Assembly (NCBI RefSeq): GCF_011008565.1
Contig: NZ_JAAIWK010000006.1
Span: 1-64,000 of the forward strand
Direction: 5' to 3'
DNA: 64,000 nt
Source of the DNA: Heyndrickxia ginsengihumi
GTDB taxonomy: Bacteria; Bacillota; Bacilli; Bacillales; Bacillaceae_C
The notes below the pieces were generated by a model. It saw only the letters and a list, made by a program, of their open reading frames with translations. It was not told where the DNA came from and searched no databases. The translations under genes were made by a program, and so were the position numbers. Shown piece after piece: positions 63,624 to 64,000 of this stretch (its first letter is position 1; every line of letters starts with the position of its first letter).

Positions 63624-64000
63624 ATGCTCTATCAACAAGAGCGCCAAGATGTATGTGAAGTTACAAAAATGATGTTTAATCGTTTTGTGACAAATGCCGC
63701 TGGTGGCAATATTAGCGTTAAAATCAATCATGAACATTTTATTATGACCCCTACTTTAATGGCTCAGCAAAAATTTTGCGACTTATCGCCTGATGATATT
63801 CTCGTTTTAACTCGTGACGGCGAAATCATTGAAGGAAAAGGAAATATTACCCGGGAATTTAACATGCATATAGGCACATACGATACGTTGCCAAATGCAC
63901 AAGCTATTATTCATGCCCACCCAAAAGAATTAATGGTATTTGCTTCCTTAGGGCTTGAAGTGTCTCATTTGACAGAAAGCACGCGAAAACTTGGAGAAGT
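63624..64000 (+). CDS. Class II aldolase/adducin family protein (truncated by window end)
   Basis: The first 125 residues of a class II (FucA/AraD/adducin-type) aldolase or epimerase. The phosphate-binding NAAGGNISVK is near residue 26, the catalytic Glu region is in REFNMHIG near residue 75, and the zinc-binding HAHP is near residue 95. The ATG follows AGGAGG. Co-transcribed with the PfkB-type kinase. Family members cleave fuculose, rhamnulose or ribulose phosphates; the exact substrate is unknown. The 3' end lies outside the window. Confidence 0.88.
   Translation, partial: MLYQQERQDVCEVTKMMFNRFVTNAAGGNISVKINHEHFIMTPTLMAQQKFCDLSPDDILVLTRDGEIIEGKGNITREFNMHIGTYDTLPNAQAIIHAHPKELMVFASLGLEVSHLTESTRKLGE

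Overview
The window is low-GC chromosomal DNA from an endospore-forming member of the Bacillaceae. The evidence is the sporulation genes spoVR, yhbH and prkA, two of them behind sigma-E-like promoters, together with strong AGGAGG ribosome binding sites, frequent TTG/GTG starts and A/T-rich intrinsic terminators. Several blocks recall the Bacillus subtilis yhb-yhc-yhd and nifS/nadBCA neighbourhoods (queG-yhbB-trmL-prkA-yhbH; spoVR with yhdB and a yhcU-like gene; nifS divergent from nadB-nadC-nadA). I do not name a species.

Layout. 1-12.4 kb: corA, an SGNH hydrolase, a membrane acyltransferase, spoVR, yhdB, a BdbC/thioredoxin disulfide pair, a yhcU-like gene, an aldo/keto reductase, a PhoU-like/Pit phosphate uptake pair, and a purine permease behind two PurR boxes. 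12.4-23.5 kb: a YhgE/Pip protein, nifS facing nadBCA across a shared operator region, a secreted beta-helix protein, and an ABC exporter operon ending in a small alarmone-hydrolase-like HD gene. 23.9-31.3 kb: yhbH, prkA, trmL, yhbB, queG, tRNA-Gly(TCC) and an FMN reductase. 31.3-33.8 kb is decayed DNA with an ISL3 transposase remnant and one well-delimited candidate structured RNA locus (about 32136-32613). 33.8-43.6 kb: marC, ppaC, the tcyABC cystine importer, a formate/nitrite channel behind a perfect Rex/Fnr-type operator, a sialate O-acetylesterase gene broken by one stop codon, bdhA, a nirD relic and a DMT transporter. 43.7-45.0 kb is an IS3-type element that appears to sit in the loop of a former terminator.

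45.0-64.0 kb is dominated by two related galactitol-type PTS loci. Locus 1 is regulator, IIA, IIB, IIC and two zinc dehydrogenases (45017-51296). Locus 2 is regulator, IIA, IIB and IIC (58197-62388), divergent from a PfkB-family sugar-phosphate kinase and a class II aldolase that runs off the window end. Both regulator genes have a CcpA cre-like site upstream. Between the loci lie a DMT transporter, a guanine riboswitch with nupG, a second-type RlmN, an SDR and a lone PTS IIC protein.

Functionally the window combines polyol uptake and catabolism, NAD synthesis, purine, phosphate and cystine import, and a mother-cell sporulation set. No CRISPR array, prophage or biosynthetic cluster was seen. 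The most interesting unexplained element is the candidate structured RNA near 32.4 kb. The most interesting metabolic question is the substrate of PTS locus 2.
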